Below, one piece after another: positions 12,119-23,096 of a stretch of 64,000 bases of DNA. The translations under genes and the position numbers were made by a program. Position 1 is the first letter of the stretch. Each line of letters starts with the position of its first letter. The stretch is from Ptychodera flava (lineage: Eukaryota > Hemichordata > Enteropneusta > Ptychoderidae), in assembly GCF_041260155.1 (NCBI RefSeq), contig NC_091942.1, forward strand, positions 12,305,001-12,369,000. The letters are read 5' to 3'. A model generated the notes under the pieces. That model searched no databases. It saw nothing but the letters and a program-made list of their open reading frames with translations, and was not told the origin of the DNA.

Positions 12119-12915
12119 ATCTATTGATTGGTATCATTTGCCTGTGGCTTTGAGGTGTATCAACATATTGTGGCAAAATGGGGTGTGATTTCTAGACCAA
12201 TGAAAACCTTGATGATAGAGCCTGGAGGTATAGGTACAGTGAGTTATAGCTAGGACTGGGCCCCAAGGTCTAACTGCTATTTCTCGTACAATGTGTACAA
12301 GGCAGAAAGGGGCAATTTACGACTCGATTGATCAGCACACAACCATTTACCACTGTATAGACATCAAATCAGGTCCAATATCGTTATCATTCAAGGTAAA
12401 CTGTGAAATTTACCAGGTCCAAGGAACATATAGATGATGACAAAGGCAATGGGGTCATCTTGAACCACAAAATAGTGGTGGTACCAGGTATTGGGAAGTG
12501 TACCTAAGCTAAGTTTACACTCCTGAGTATGCAGTTGACATTGTCATTATGACATTATGCACTATGCTTAGGTATAGGAGGATCATCCAGGATCACAAAG
12601 CGCATAAACTTCGAAGAACCGCAGCTACGGATCCACAGCAACGTACAGGATAGTCAAAACGTTTTGTTGCCAGTGACATTAAAAAAATATAGGAATTACA
12701 ACACTTTACCTGAAAACGGAAAAGTCCGGTCTGTGTACTACACTTCCGACGATCCCCTTTTCTCCAAATGTCATCAATAGCTGGCGCTAATCATGACCTG
12801 ACTCAGACGGCTGCTCAGACGGTACCTTTCCATCAGCCCTCCCGGTCATATGCTCCTTTCGTGATCTGATCGCTTGACTTAGTTGTTACTGTGTATCTGG
12901 AATCTCCCAACAGGC
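12119..12915. promoter_or_regulatory. 5' flank of the FKBP gene
   Basis: Unique-looking sequence between the LINE 5' side and the FKBP start codon. The last 250 bp are richer in CpG and hold an ACTTCCG ETS-like site near 12741-12748. On the minus strand, an ATG-started open segment at 12774-12710 ends in a good donor (CAG then GTAAAG), so a divergent 5' exon is possible. No TATA box is evident. Promoter function is inferred from position. Confidence 0.35.
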
Positions 12916-15900
12916 ATGGCTGCTCGAATGTTAGTCTCCCAGGGCGTCATAAAGGAAATTTTGAGACCAGGTAATGGCCCTAGACCAAACAGAGGCAGTA
13001 CAATAACAGTTCACTGCACTGGTGCGCTGGCGAACCCACTGAAGAAATTTTGGAGGTAAGTTTACACAGTGTGTTTGTCACACAGTACATACTTCATTCA
13101 CAACGTGCTGGCCATGACTTCAAAGAATGGATAACGGACGGTGCATGCTGAGTGACAGTCAGTGGCTGTAGTGGATATACACAGTCACTTGTTGTTTGAT
13201 ACACGGCCCTGAAGGTCGCTGTAAAGATGGCTATAGGCATGGAGGTATACCTCCATGATACAGTAAAAAGGAGAAGTTCATTCACATCAGAAAGATTACC
13301 TCTTGCGAAATATATTTATAATACTTTAGTCCCTCCCCAAACAGCAGTGCATAGAGCTTTGTCCGTGTAACTTTGAGCTTTGTAATTTTTGCCTAGTTAC
13401 CGCACTCCCTTAGTGTCTTGTTGAACAATAAAGTAAATATAAATATAAAAAGTATAACTACTGCAAATGAGTAATATGAAACAGATGAAAGGACAAGGAA
13501 GTACTGTTCACAAGGTTGTCAAGAAGTGACACATTTTCTACAGGTAGTACACGGTGGTGCCACTTGAAATGGGATTAAAATGTGTCTGACCATCATTTCC
13601 CACACAATTTGAATTGAAACTTTAGCTTTGTTTACGATAAAGATGCCGTATTCATCCAAAATTTTAAATTCATATATGACATTTTCATCATAATCAGCCC
13701 ACTACTAAATCAAGCCTTTATATCTTTGATGATCAAACATTTGTTCAAATATTTTCTAAATGAACTTTATTTATCACATAGCTAGGGCAAAGCTTAGTGT
13801 AAAATTAATAGAAGCAGATGGCAGTGGTCCCTTAAGGTAGTTTGCATCTCAAAAAGAAAGACTTAAACATTTGCTCAATCTTTCATCAAGCAAACTTCAA
13901 ACCATTCTCTTTTCAAAATCAAGAATAAACCAGATATGAACTGAATGGCCTCGCGTGCACATTTTGTAAAGTACTTCTTGGGGTATTGGCTTTTATGAAG
14001 AAGGAATATGTGTCAATGGATGACAAAATTTGTTCCCGGATTTCTCAAAATTAGAATAGTTGGACGATAAAATCACTTGCACAGTCTTTAGATGGTTGTA
14101 AGGTGCTGTGAACTGTGCCTATGACAAAGATAAAATAATGATGGCGTAAATAAAACATACATACAGACATACATACATACAGATGACGGACGCCGTGTCA
14201 TACTATAAGCACACATTGGTATACCAAATGTATGCCAAAAAAAATAAATAAAAGCAAAATCAGCTTATAAACATTGGAAAATTTACAGAATTAAAACTTT
14301 TACAAATCGTTTACATTACATTGTTTTTATTCCCGAAATTAATCCAATCTATCTAAATTTGACATTATCCCCACTGTATTACGCAATGAAAAAAGAAAAG
14401 AAACCATTTGAAAAATTATGATCCAACAATATCTGTCGATGCAAGTGCAAATGGCTGAGCAGGCTCTTGACTGGCAGAGGTCGCGTTTGCGTATAAATTC
14501 TGCATATTTCACATAAAATTGCCATGTAGAACGAGTTGACCTACTTCACAGTATCTCAATGCGCCCAAAAACGATACAATCATCTGTGCCGCGCCGTGTA
14601 GCAGCAAAATGAGTTCGTGACCTTTGAAGTACGCGTTTCAAAAAATAAATACCCATGGAACCTGCTCACCACGCCACGCAACTCATGTACAGCTGACTAT
14701 GGTGCACTTGTCAGGCGATGGTCGATGATTCTGGTTATTGCCTATATTGTCAAGTTCAATGCCTAATTTACGGAACACGAACTCTGTCTAGTGTATTCGA
14801 AGCTCTGCGTACAGGTTGTGCACACGGCCTCTACCACGTGGTGTCCTGTGGACAGTGTGGTACAAGCCGTCGGCCTACCACCGTACCGCCGGGAAACGCA
14901 GACCTATTGTACGCAGGAGCTAGCCTACTGCTGCTGATTTAACATCAATGCCAACATGGAAATCTCATGAAAAATTTGTCATTGTTGGTTCTGTAGCTAA
15001 TACAATCTTGAAAAGCAACTTAAAAGACACAGACTGTCAATACGTCGCCATAATATTATGCTGATCTCAGGGGAACCATGCCGGAATATAAATTCGCTGA
15101 CACACACACAAGATTGAAAAGTGTCACTCTACATCTCATTCTCAGAGAAAAATGCATTGATCAAATATTATGACGCTTCGATAATCTAGCTTTTGGTTCG
15201 CTATGTCCAGAGTAACCCACACGATTCTTAAAGTCAAACGTCGACACGACGACATCAACAGTCAAAACTCAAGATTAGCGATCAGCGCGGCCGAGTGACT
15301 GAATTCAGAAATCACTTTGTGTAAAATGTTTTAGTATAGCGCCCTCAAACATACTTATTTAGCCTCCCATAGACTTATACAGGCCACAAATTTTCTTTTA
15401 CTCATAACTTGATGAATTCGCAAAGCACAACCACCAAAACTAATCAGTTCTTGCAAATTTGAAGAACAAATTGTGTGCGAAATGTGATCGGAATCTGCCA
15501 AGCCGTTTTTGAGATATCGTGCTAACAGACAGACACACACACACACAGAAACGCCTAAACCATAACCTCGCTGCGCGCATGCGCACGCGAGGTAAAAATG
15601 GGGGTCACTTAGTATGCAAATTTTGTACTAGTACAAATTACCCAATATTTACCAATATTTGAAATTCTAAATGGCCGCCATTCCTGTGTTATATCTCCGG
15701 GGGATAATAAGATTCCTGATTCTCACAAAACTAAGCCAGTGAAAAGTTTGTTTACCTAAAAGTCTCAAGTGGTAGGTCAAAAGGATATTTTAAATGTTTG
15801 AGAGTCTAAATATCTGTCCAAAAGGCACCTTCTACCTTTATAAGATATAGGTTGCCTGCTTCAGTGTTTCCAAATTATCAGGATTTTCAAAGGGAGACTT

Positions 15901-18900
15901 TAAGACATCAGATCTTCATCAACATTTTCACAGGATCCAGAGAGGTTTGCTGGAGGACATGTTACCACAGTAACGATCATGTTTAAATTTTGCAGTACCA
16001 AAGATCCAGGACAGCAACCATTTTCCTTCCAAGTTGGACTTGGAAAAGTGATTGCAGGTATGTAACAAGTGGTTTTACTAATATATTGCTATATTGATAT
16101 AGGTACAAGCAGGCAGTGGGCAAAAATAGGACTAATGACAATTTAGTATTTATCAGGTAGCAGAACAACATGAATTGTTGCTCACATGAAACAAAAAAAT
16201 AACCGAGGTAACATGAAAAGATAGCGCGACCTTATCCCTTTGATGTCAGTCTAGAGAGACTGCAAAAGTTGTAAATTCCAGCCCAGCAATACAGTGTAAT
16301 AAACAGGAATATACCTTCATTGTGCAATTCTGTTCTGTGTAGGGTGCGAAATTAGCGGTAGTCCCACGTCCACAGACTACCAACTTTTCCCTGGGGCTAC
16401 CAAAACCCATGAAATGGTAGCCCACATGGACTACCAAAGCCTTGGACAGTGGACGACATGATGTTGATCGCTGTGAGATGACCGACGCTCATACAGTCAA
16501 CCCAGCTAGACACAGAAAGGCTAGACCATGACTTTGTTATGCAAGTTAAAAGGCGACAGTGCAGTCGCATTTGTTGCGACAAACTTTCAATAAAATATCA
16601 TTATCTGAACTGATGTACTTGGATGACAGGCTCGGGAAATGATGGCCAATGAAAATTCATTTTCATAGTTATTTAATCACAATGTATCAATCACAATTAA
16701 ACACAAAATTATTCAAACTGCAAAGAAAAAGCTGTCGGGCCATCCAGAAATTACGCTTTCCGAAGTGTACGAGATCATCCCATGATAGTGTACTTTGGTG
16801 GAGAAATATAGCCAAAATTGCCACGAAAGTATTGAGAACATGACTGTACCAAGTTGTCATCCTGAAATTCATAGCCAATCTATTTAGCCATGCTATGTTT
16901 GCATGTGCTGAGTGAAAAGTCGTTGTCATGGCGAACATCAAAATTTGCATATAAGCTCTGTGTATGCGTGAATAGGTTGGTCCTCAAACTGTGAGGCATC
17001 ACCGTTGTCCACTACACATGCTATACCGTTCTCCTAAGGCTATGTATGATATGCAGGTATTGATGTCAAATGACTAGAAAATTCACTTTCTGGATAGAAT
17101 CATGAAATAAATCTTTCATTGTCTAGATAAAATAAAAAATATCCTTTACAAAAAAACCTCTTCATTCATGCATTGGCTACCAGACCTTGTCACTGGGCTA
17201 CCAACTTCAGAAAATGGTAGCCCAGTGGGACTACCAGGGAAAAAAGGTAATTTCGAGCCCTGCTGTGTGATAGCTATCGTGCTCCTCGAAAGTGTTTTAT
17301 GAGCTTGAAATGAGTTTTGTTCAGACATTGTAACCCTTTGAGTGCCAAAGTCAATTTTTGGCATGTTTATAACATATATTGCAGACAATTTTTTTCAGAT
17401 CCATACAATTTTTTTTTTCAGATTTTTCCCGAAATTTTGATAAAGAACTATGGCCAATGAAAAGTTATGTCACTTTGCTCCAAAATAATCGAATCAATTG
17501 GAGAAAAATCCATAAAAATTGGTAAAACATTGCATTAAAATTTAGATGGGAAAAATTTCATAACTCAAAGGGCTAAAGGAAGTTCTACTTTGTTTTCAAT
17601 TCATGTCTTTCTTTCTGTGTGTTCAGGATGGGATGAGGGATGCATGACCATGAACCAAGGAGAGATAGCCAGACTGATTCTGGCACCTGAGAAGGGCTAC
17701 GGAGCCGGAGGCTTTCCAGCTTGGGGATATCCTTTACAATTTCTATAGTTGCAGTTTATGACCTCTGTGTTTGTCAGATATAGTTTGACGCGTTCTATTC
17801 CCAAACTCGTTTCAAAATTCCCAATGCTCGACTTTTCAACATTCTGTGTTTCTTATGTCCTATGTAATTGTTGAAAGCTGAATTTTGGACTGTGGACCAG
17901 AATTAATCTGCAGACAATAATTTCTGTCTGTCATACCTATGTGTTGTGTTAGCAGGATGAATACTTTGTAATCCAACATTGTTCAGGAAGGTGAATAAAA
18001 TGTAATCTTTCTTTACTTAAAGTCCCACCAGCTGTAACTCTTGAAATTTGTTGACCTCAAAATATCTTCCTACACTCTCCTGGTTTTCTCTGAATTCTAC
18101 CCTCTGAAGGGATATGGGCTTTTACTGCATTAGGAAACCATTCCTTTGTGAAACATTTGATAAGTAAATTCAAATTTTAGCAGTCACTTTGATTTCCTAT
18201 CATTTTCAAAAATTGGTAATATTACAAAAGAAACAGAACATACAAAGTCACAGTTGAAAACATTCACCCCTATGTATTACATTAGACTTCCTCTGTGCAG
18301 TTAATGTGAAAATTTCAATGCAGATATGCACAGTATCCACAGTTCTTGCTTTTCTGCATGGGGCTACGGTTTAATATTTGGGCAAACATTTAATCGCGGT
18401 GTAATCTTTATCTTGTTCAAAATTGCATATACAGTCACAGCGGGTTGTTACAGTAACGGCACCAATGATTTTGACGATGAGATACAGCTGGATATTGATA
18501 CACTACCTAATTAGGTTTGTCAGTTGCTCTCAAATTTACCCTTTTAGTGGTCAACTTTTACAACTTTGCGCCAACATCAGACAGACTAAACAGCAGGTGA
18601 CGCAGCAAGATGTCTGTAAACTAATTTACTATGTAGTATGTTTACATCTTTACAGCAGCTATCAGTTTCAATGGTGACACACACAGAGACTGGTTGCCAA
18701 GTTTTACAAGCAGTTCAAATTCACGGAGAGGTGGTAAAGAACTACGTTACTGCAAATTTAGACTCGGAGGACAGTGTTCTTTGTAGTTGAATATCAATAA
18801 AGTTCATGACTTCAAACAAAATCTAAAACTAACAACACAAATCGATCTGAAAGAATCAGAATGTTTGAGTAGCGATAGCAATGTCTGGAAGTCAGGGCTT

Positions 18901-20369
18901 TGAGTCAGCAACTTTCTAGTCTAATAAAACTCAGACAACGAGATGTTATGGTATTGCCAGCCATGGTGGGGCTTTGTATACATACGCTGACATGTAATTA
19001 GCAGCTATCAGTTTCACTGGCGTAATGATCTGTACATTTGTACAAACAGACGTTGAACCAGACAAAAACGCAACATGGATGGCTCCCGGACAACACCAGC
19101 TGAAGTGAGAGAGAAGATTGTTCAGTTGTATTTAAACGGTCTGTCATTTTCAGAAATTTATAAACGTTGTGGTGGTATTTCAAAGCAAACGGCCAACAAC
19201 ATTGTTTTGCGGTACTTGAAAACTGGCAGTTTCCTGCCAGGCAAATCATCTGGAACATCGGTAAAAAAACTGACTGCAAATGTTCTGGAGCATATTGAAT
19301 ACTACAAAAGTGTAAAACCAAGCATTTATGGGCGTGAATACGGCAGAATTTACTGGTTAATGGGTATTTACCGAAGAAACCCTTCCCTCCCTCTCCTCAA
19401 TTTCAAAGGCGCTTAACAAACACCTCCTGACTTCGTACTGAAGTAGGCCCCGATGTCAGCTCATTGAGAAATGTGGTGTCATTCATTTGTTGATAACCAA
19501 AGTAAAGTTTGTTCATTTTACACATCACTCTATTATTTTTGAAGTCATGAACTTTATTGATATTCAACTACAAAGAACACTGTCCTCTGAGTCTAAATTT
19601 GCAGTAAGGTCGTTCTTTTACCACCTCTCCGTGAATTTGAACTGCTTGTAAAACTTGGCAACCAGTCTCTGTGTGTGTCACCATTGAAACTGATAGCTGC
19701 TGTAAAGATATAAACATACTACATAGTAAATTAGTTTACAGACATCTTGCTGCGTCACCTGCTGTTTTAGTCTGTCTGATGTTGGCGCAAAGTTGTAAAA
19801 GTTGACCACTAAAAGGGTAAATTTGAGAGCAAACTGACAAACCTAATTAGGTAGTGTATCAATATCCAGCTGTATCTCATCGTCAAAATCATTGGTGCCG
19901 TTACTGTAATTATAGGTGTATATGCACATCTAAATTAGTACATTCTCACTAATTTATTTTAGCTTGAAAGTAAAATCGTAAAAATAATGCTAAAAGACAG
20001 CAAGTGGGGCTTTAATAAAAATGATGAAAGTATTATCAAAAGTTACAGCTACTCTCCCTGCAGTCTGTTGGAGGATACAAATACAGAGGATTATGGGTAA
20101 TTTTACTTTTCACTGTGCAGTGCTCTTGTAATGCCTTTTTTGTTAGTTCACATCCCTTTAACATTGTATAAAACATGACAGCTGAACAGTATATTTTCAC
20201 AAGAGAATACATGATCAACGCATTGAGAAAACTGAAAGGTGTCATTTGGATGCTCTGGTACTTTTGAATGTTTTTGCCTTGGTGATGTTTTTGTCTTCCT
20301 TAACACCTCATCACGATACCTCCAAATGCAGAATTGATATTTGAGATTGAAATGCTCATCATCCAGTGA
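12916..20369 (+). CDS. FKBP-type peptidyl-prolyl cis-trans isomerase, small single-domain form
   Basis: Four exons join in frame: 12916-13055, 15996-16057, 17627-17726 and 20315-20369 (357 nt, 118 aa; FKBP12 is 108 aa). It is one FKBP domain with no signal peptide or membrane segment, so a cytosolic proline isomerase acting in protein folding is expected. Aligned by eye to FKBP12, Trp69 matches the pocket Trp59, Tyr92 matches Tyr82, Phe110 matches Phe99, and VI at 65-66 matches Val55-Ile56. The segments KKFWSTKDPG and YGAGGFPAWGIPPN are typical of the plant/protist-like FKBP12 subfamily rather than vertebrate FKBP1A; Asp37 of FKBP12 is replaced by Trp46. Introns 1 and 2 are GT-AG. Intron 3 is AT-AC and splits the Gly101 codon. 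Without recognising that intron, exon 3 would read into a false stop seven codons later. Drug binding is not tested here. Confidence 0.93.
13832..15838. repeat. TTAA-flanked MITE, family A, split by an insertion
   Basis: The left half starts at TTAAGGTAG (13832) and runs to about 13948. The right half resumes at about 15593 with GGGGTCACTTAGTATGC, contains AAATGGCCGCCATTCC, and ends at about 15838 in TTCTACCTT. Together the halves match one antisense family A copy (compare 288-645). The gap is the element at 13949-15592. Confidence 0.65.
13949..15592. mobile_element. Inserted element with CCTCGCGTGC inverted ends
   Basis: CCTCGCGTGC at 13949-13958 and its exact complement GCACGCGAGG at 15583-15592 delimit 1.6 kb inserted into a family A MITE. 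A second, shorter inverted motif lies just inside the right end (CCTCGC near 15567). Contents include a TACA simple repeat (about 14155-14184) and a CpG-richer block, but no transposase. No clear target duplication was found, so class is undetermined. It could be more than one insertion. Confidence 0.5.
16341..17262. repeat. hAT-like non-autonomous element in FKBP intron 2
   Basis: The right end reads TAATTTCGAGCCCTG (about 17248-17262), i.e. CAGGGCTCGAAATTA reversed, a common hAT-type terminus. The left end AGGGTGCGAAATTA at about 16341 is a diverged match. Sub-terminal GGTAGTCC and GGTAGCCCA motifs occur inverted on both sides (16358-16436 and 17177-17236). The 6-bp string CTGTGT flanks both ends, perhaps the remnant of an 8-bp duplication. 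No transposase domain was seen in the open frames inside. Confidence 0.55.
17330..17576. repeat. TTAA-type MITE, family B (copy 1)
   Basis: Begins TAACCCTTTGAGTGCC and ends ACTCAAAGGGCTAAAG, diverged inverted termini. The AT-rich interior (including AAAATTTTGATAAA) is shared with 22852-23096 and 26470-26694. The TTAA flank is lost by mutation here but intact in the 26470 copy. It lies in FKBP intron 2. Confidence 0.65.
18451..19906 (+). mobile_element. Tc1/mariner-like transposon with long inverted repeats
   Basis: The ends CAGTAACGGCACCAATG (18451) and CATTGGTGCCGTTACTG (ending 19906) are flanked by TA on both sides (18449-18450 and 19907-19908), the Tc1/mariner target duplication. The inverted repeats are long, about 369 bp each (18451-18819 and 19538-19906), and nearly identical, suggesting fairly recent insertion. 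Total 1456 bp. The 718-bp unique centre encodes a paired-type DNA-binding ORF but no DDE catalytic domain, so the copy is non-autonomous. It lies in the FKBP U12 intron. Confidence 0.85.
19075..19441 (+). pseudogene. Paired-type DNA-binding domain of a Tc1-like transposase (catalytic domain absent)
   Basis: The ATG-started frame 19075-19416 encodes 113 aa. Residues about 8-53 (REKIVQLYLNGLSFSEI, then GGISKQTANNIVLRYLKTG) match the first helix-turn-helix (PAI) of paired/transposase domains. The later KLTANVLEHIEYYKSVKPSI resembles the linker and start of the second (RED) subdomain. In the +1 frame from about 19380 the sequence continues LPSLSSISKALNKHLL to a TGA at 19439-19441, like the conserved VPSVSSINR end of paired domains. 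This suggests one frameshift near 19370-19385. No DDE/D domain follows before the right repeat. It probably bound the transposon ends; whether any protein is made is unknown. Confidence 0.7.
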
Positions 20370-21261
20370 TGGAAATCGGATATCATCACCGCTATCTGAT
20401 TGTGTCTGAAGATAAACCATGGAAGTGAAATTACTCCTAATGAAGCTTCTTTCCTATTGAAAATTAGTATAGATCTTCGATGTAGATTTTTTTTTACTTT
20501 GTATCTGTGGGCAACATTGGTTCTTTGTATGTAAATTATGTGCACGTCATCAAAGCATAATTGCCCTACTGTAGTGTATACATATTTGTACTGTAGAGAA
20601 TAACACAGCTATACCACCAACCCTCCACCCATGCTTTAATTGCATCCTTGGCACTTTCTAACTTTCCCATTCTGTGGATTGGCTGTCAGCTAGCAGCCAT
20701 TCATACCTTGAACAAAGCCTATTTCCAGACTGGTGGGTGGAGGGACGGTGGCCATACGCTGTGTTTTGAAGTAGAAATTTGGAAATCAATGTAATCTTTA
20801 CAGGGGCTTTGCAATAGATGCAGTCATTCTTTTCATATCTACGTCTGCAATGTTTTACCCTTTCCCTGTGGTCTTTCAGTCTTTTGTTTGTTTGGGAAGG
20901 GAGTATGAAAGTAATGTAAGTGGGCTTTTTTTGTATATTGAACAAAGTACACCAAAGTTCGCTGCCAAAAAATCATGCAAGTGAGACCATCCATCAAAGT
21001 AAAATACATGATGAAAGACCGATTTTAACATTGTACAGGTGAAGTACACTTCAAAAGTCTGTGGAAGCTCAGGCCTTATCCTGATTTCAGTCTTTTTCTC
21101 CCTTTTTCACTGCCGTTCTAGAGAGCAAATTTCACAGTAAACTAAAACATACGCTCATTAGCAAGTCACTTTCGTTTGTATTTCACAAGAAACAGTATGA
21201 AAATATTCCATTATTCCATAGCAGGTTGATAAGCGTCCCTTTGAAGATGTATTTATAACTG

Positions 21262-21325
21262 ATAACAAGATTGACAATATAGATATATACACCACAAGAT
21301 TGACAATATAGATATATACACCACA
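21262..21325. repeat. Short tandem duplication
   Basis: A unit of about 30 bp containing CAAGATTGACAATATAG is present twice in direct tandem. Probably slippage or a recent duplication; it has no coding content. Confidence 0.8.
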
Positions 21326-21332
21326 TCATACA

Positions 21333-21472
21333 GTGATCTCCCCAGGATTTTCTGATAGAGTGGCGGCTATTTTGCATAACAATAAATGCAACTGTTATGG
21401 TAATGAGTTTCTATTGTTTACCAAAATTATAGAGTGGCGGCCACCACTCTATAATAGCTCTGGGGAGAACAC
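21333..21472. repeat. Hairpin MITE with TCTCCCCAG ends
   Basis: Imperfect inverted arms of about 30 bp: TCTCCCCAGG with GATAGAGTGGCGGC on the left, and GGCCACCACTCTATAATAG with CTGGGGAGA on the right. The loop is about 70 bp. No clear target duplication; element class unknown. Confidence 0.6.
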
Positions 21473-22024
21473 TATCATCAGAACCTTGATGACACATCTT
21501 TTGACAAAGATGGTTGTTTCTGGTGAATGTTTGTCAAATACCAGTCGTAGTGCTGTGAACTATCACCACAGGTACATTGTAGTTTATTTTAGAGTTTTTA
21601 TTTGCATGTGACCAAAGAAAGATTTTCAGTAGAAGTTATGAGAGAAAAGTTAGCATCAGAATCACCATAAGATGACTTTTAAAGTCTGATTTTACCAACT
21701 CAGAATTTGAATCCAATTTCTTTCTTTATGATCAGGAAGACAATCTGTGAGTACTGAATGTAGCAAGCATTCCATGTTTTTATTTTTACTTAAAAAAACA
21801 TGAATTGTGATGTACAATATGTGCCACTGGCAATAGATTTTGCAAACTAAAATTTGGAATGTATTTTGATTTGTTCCTGTGTGTAACGTCACCTTCTTGA
21901 CAATCACAAATCAGCATGTCACATGCAAAGTCTGTTACAATCAACATTGGATTTCAACACTCTGAATCGCCTTGGCAGCTGTCAGGCAATTTGTATGCTC
22001 AGTACAATGAGAATGTTTCTTAAG

Positions 22025-22375
22025 TTAGGCCGAACAAAAAATTTTGTGCTGTTCCGATAACTCGACCTTCCCTATTTTTTACCTGCCGACCCTAAACTTT
22101 TTAGAGCTACGTAAACACGGAAGTAAAAAAAGAAAAAAAGGGTAATATCACACATTTGTTACTTGGCATTTGATTTTTGCTTGAACGAGGATATCATTTA
22201 TGCTTTTTCCCTTTATATGTATGATACATTTTTCTGGAAATGTTATGGCCAGTGTTTGACCGCCCTGAACCCCTGATAAATGCATATTTAAAAATAAAAT
22301 CCCTGCCGACCTACCTACCCTATTTTTGAAAACCATGTTATTGGAACAGCATAATTTATTTTTTTTGGGCCTTAG
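22025..22375. repeat. MITE with TTAGGCC inverted ends
   Basis: The left end has TTAGGCC, then TGCTGTTCCGATAAC and TACCTGCCGACC. The right end has the inverted GTCGGCAGG-like motif (CTGCCGACC repeated in direct form near 22303), GTTATTGGAACAGCA, then GGGCCTTA. The inverted block of about 35 bp supports a MITE of about 350 bp. Class unknown. Confidence 0.55.
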
Positions 22376-22851
22376 TATGGAAAACATTAATAAATGCTCT
22401 TTCTACTTAATGTCATAATGTCCATTGTCTCTTTATTTCAGTGTGTTAGATTTGTATCACTAGATTCATTACGAGATCTGAAACGCATAGCACAGTGAAA
22501 ATTTTAATTTCATTGTAAAATTCAAGGCTCCAGAAAATCAACAAGAACACAGGGTAATGGAATGGTACATGTACTTTATTTCAGTCAGTACAATTTTTCC
22601 CCAACATTGTTACATGGTACATACATGTGTACCCTGATCTTCCCTGATAATACATGAAATGGTTACATGCATCTCTTCTTCGTTCTGCATTTATTCACTT
22701 GTGTAATCAATTACCAAAACCTCGTTCTGATTATTTCCTAAAGGAAGAATTTCTGAAGTCAAGGCACAGTAACAATTCTCGCGAGTTACAGAATGGAGCA
22801 GGTGCAATGTTTAATAATACCAGTGCCAAGGTGTGAAAAAACAGTAACATG

Positions 22852-23096
22852 TTAACCCTTTGAGTGCCATAGTCTACTTTTGGTGCCTTTATAGAATAAA
22901 ACATAGCCAGCAACTTTTTTCAGACCTAGACAATTTTTCCAGATTTTTCTCAAAATTTTGGTCAAAAATTGTAGCCATTGAAAGCCTTTGTCCATTAGGT
23001 CCAAAATTATGAAGAAATTACAGCAAAATTCACAATTCATTTGGTAAAACGTCACACTGAAATTTTTGTGGAGAAAATTACAGCCCTGAAAGGGTT
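22852..23096. repeat. TTAA-type MITE, family B (copy 2)
   Basis: Starts TTAACCCTTTGAGTGCC and ends CCTGAAAGGGTTGA, the inverted termini of family B. The interior aligns with 17330-17576 and 26470-26694 (for example AAAATTTTGGTCAAAAATTG). Confidence 0.7.

Larger units (their letters stand above)
13056..15995 (+). other. FKBP intron 1
   Basis: GT-AG intron (donor GTAAGTTT at 13056, acceptor TTTTGCAG ending 15995), phase 2. Most of it is a family A MITE split by another insertion (13832-15838). 13056-13831 holds no recognisable feature. Confidence 0.85.
17727..20314 (+). other. U12-type AT-AC intron (FKBP intron 3)
   Basis: The intron begins ATATCCTTTAC at 17727, matching the minor-spliceosome 5' site ATATCCTT. 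It ends with the branch-site sequence TTCCTTAAC at 20296-20304, then AC at 20313-20314; the branch adenosine lies about 11 nt from the splice site, within the usual U12 range. Splicing joins GG to G and restores GIPPNAELIFEIEML, the expected last strand of FKBP, followed by TGA. No GT-AG alternative near these borders gives that C-terminus. A Tc1-like transposon fills over half of the intron. Confidence 0.93.

Noticed and set aside
17727..17750. Read-through end of FKBP (YPLQFL then stop)
   Set aside because: The false C-terminus is simply the U12 intron 5' site; splicing to 20315 restores the conserved FKBP ending.
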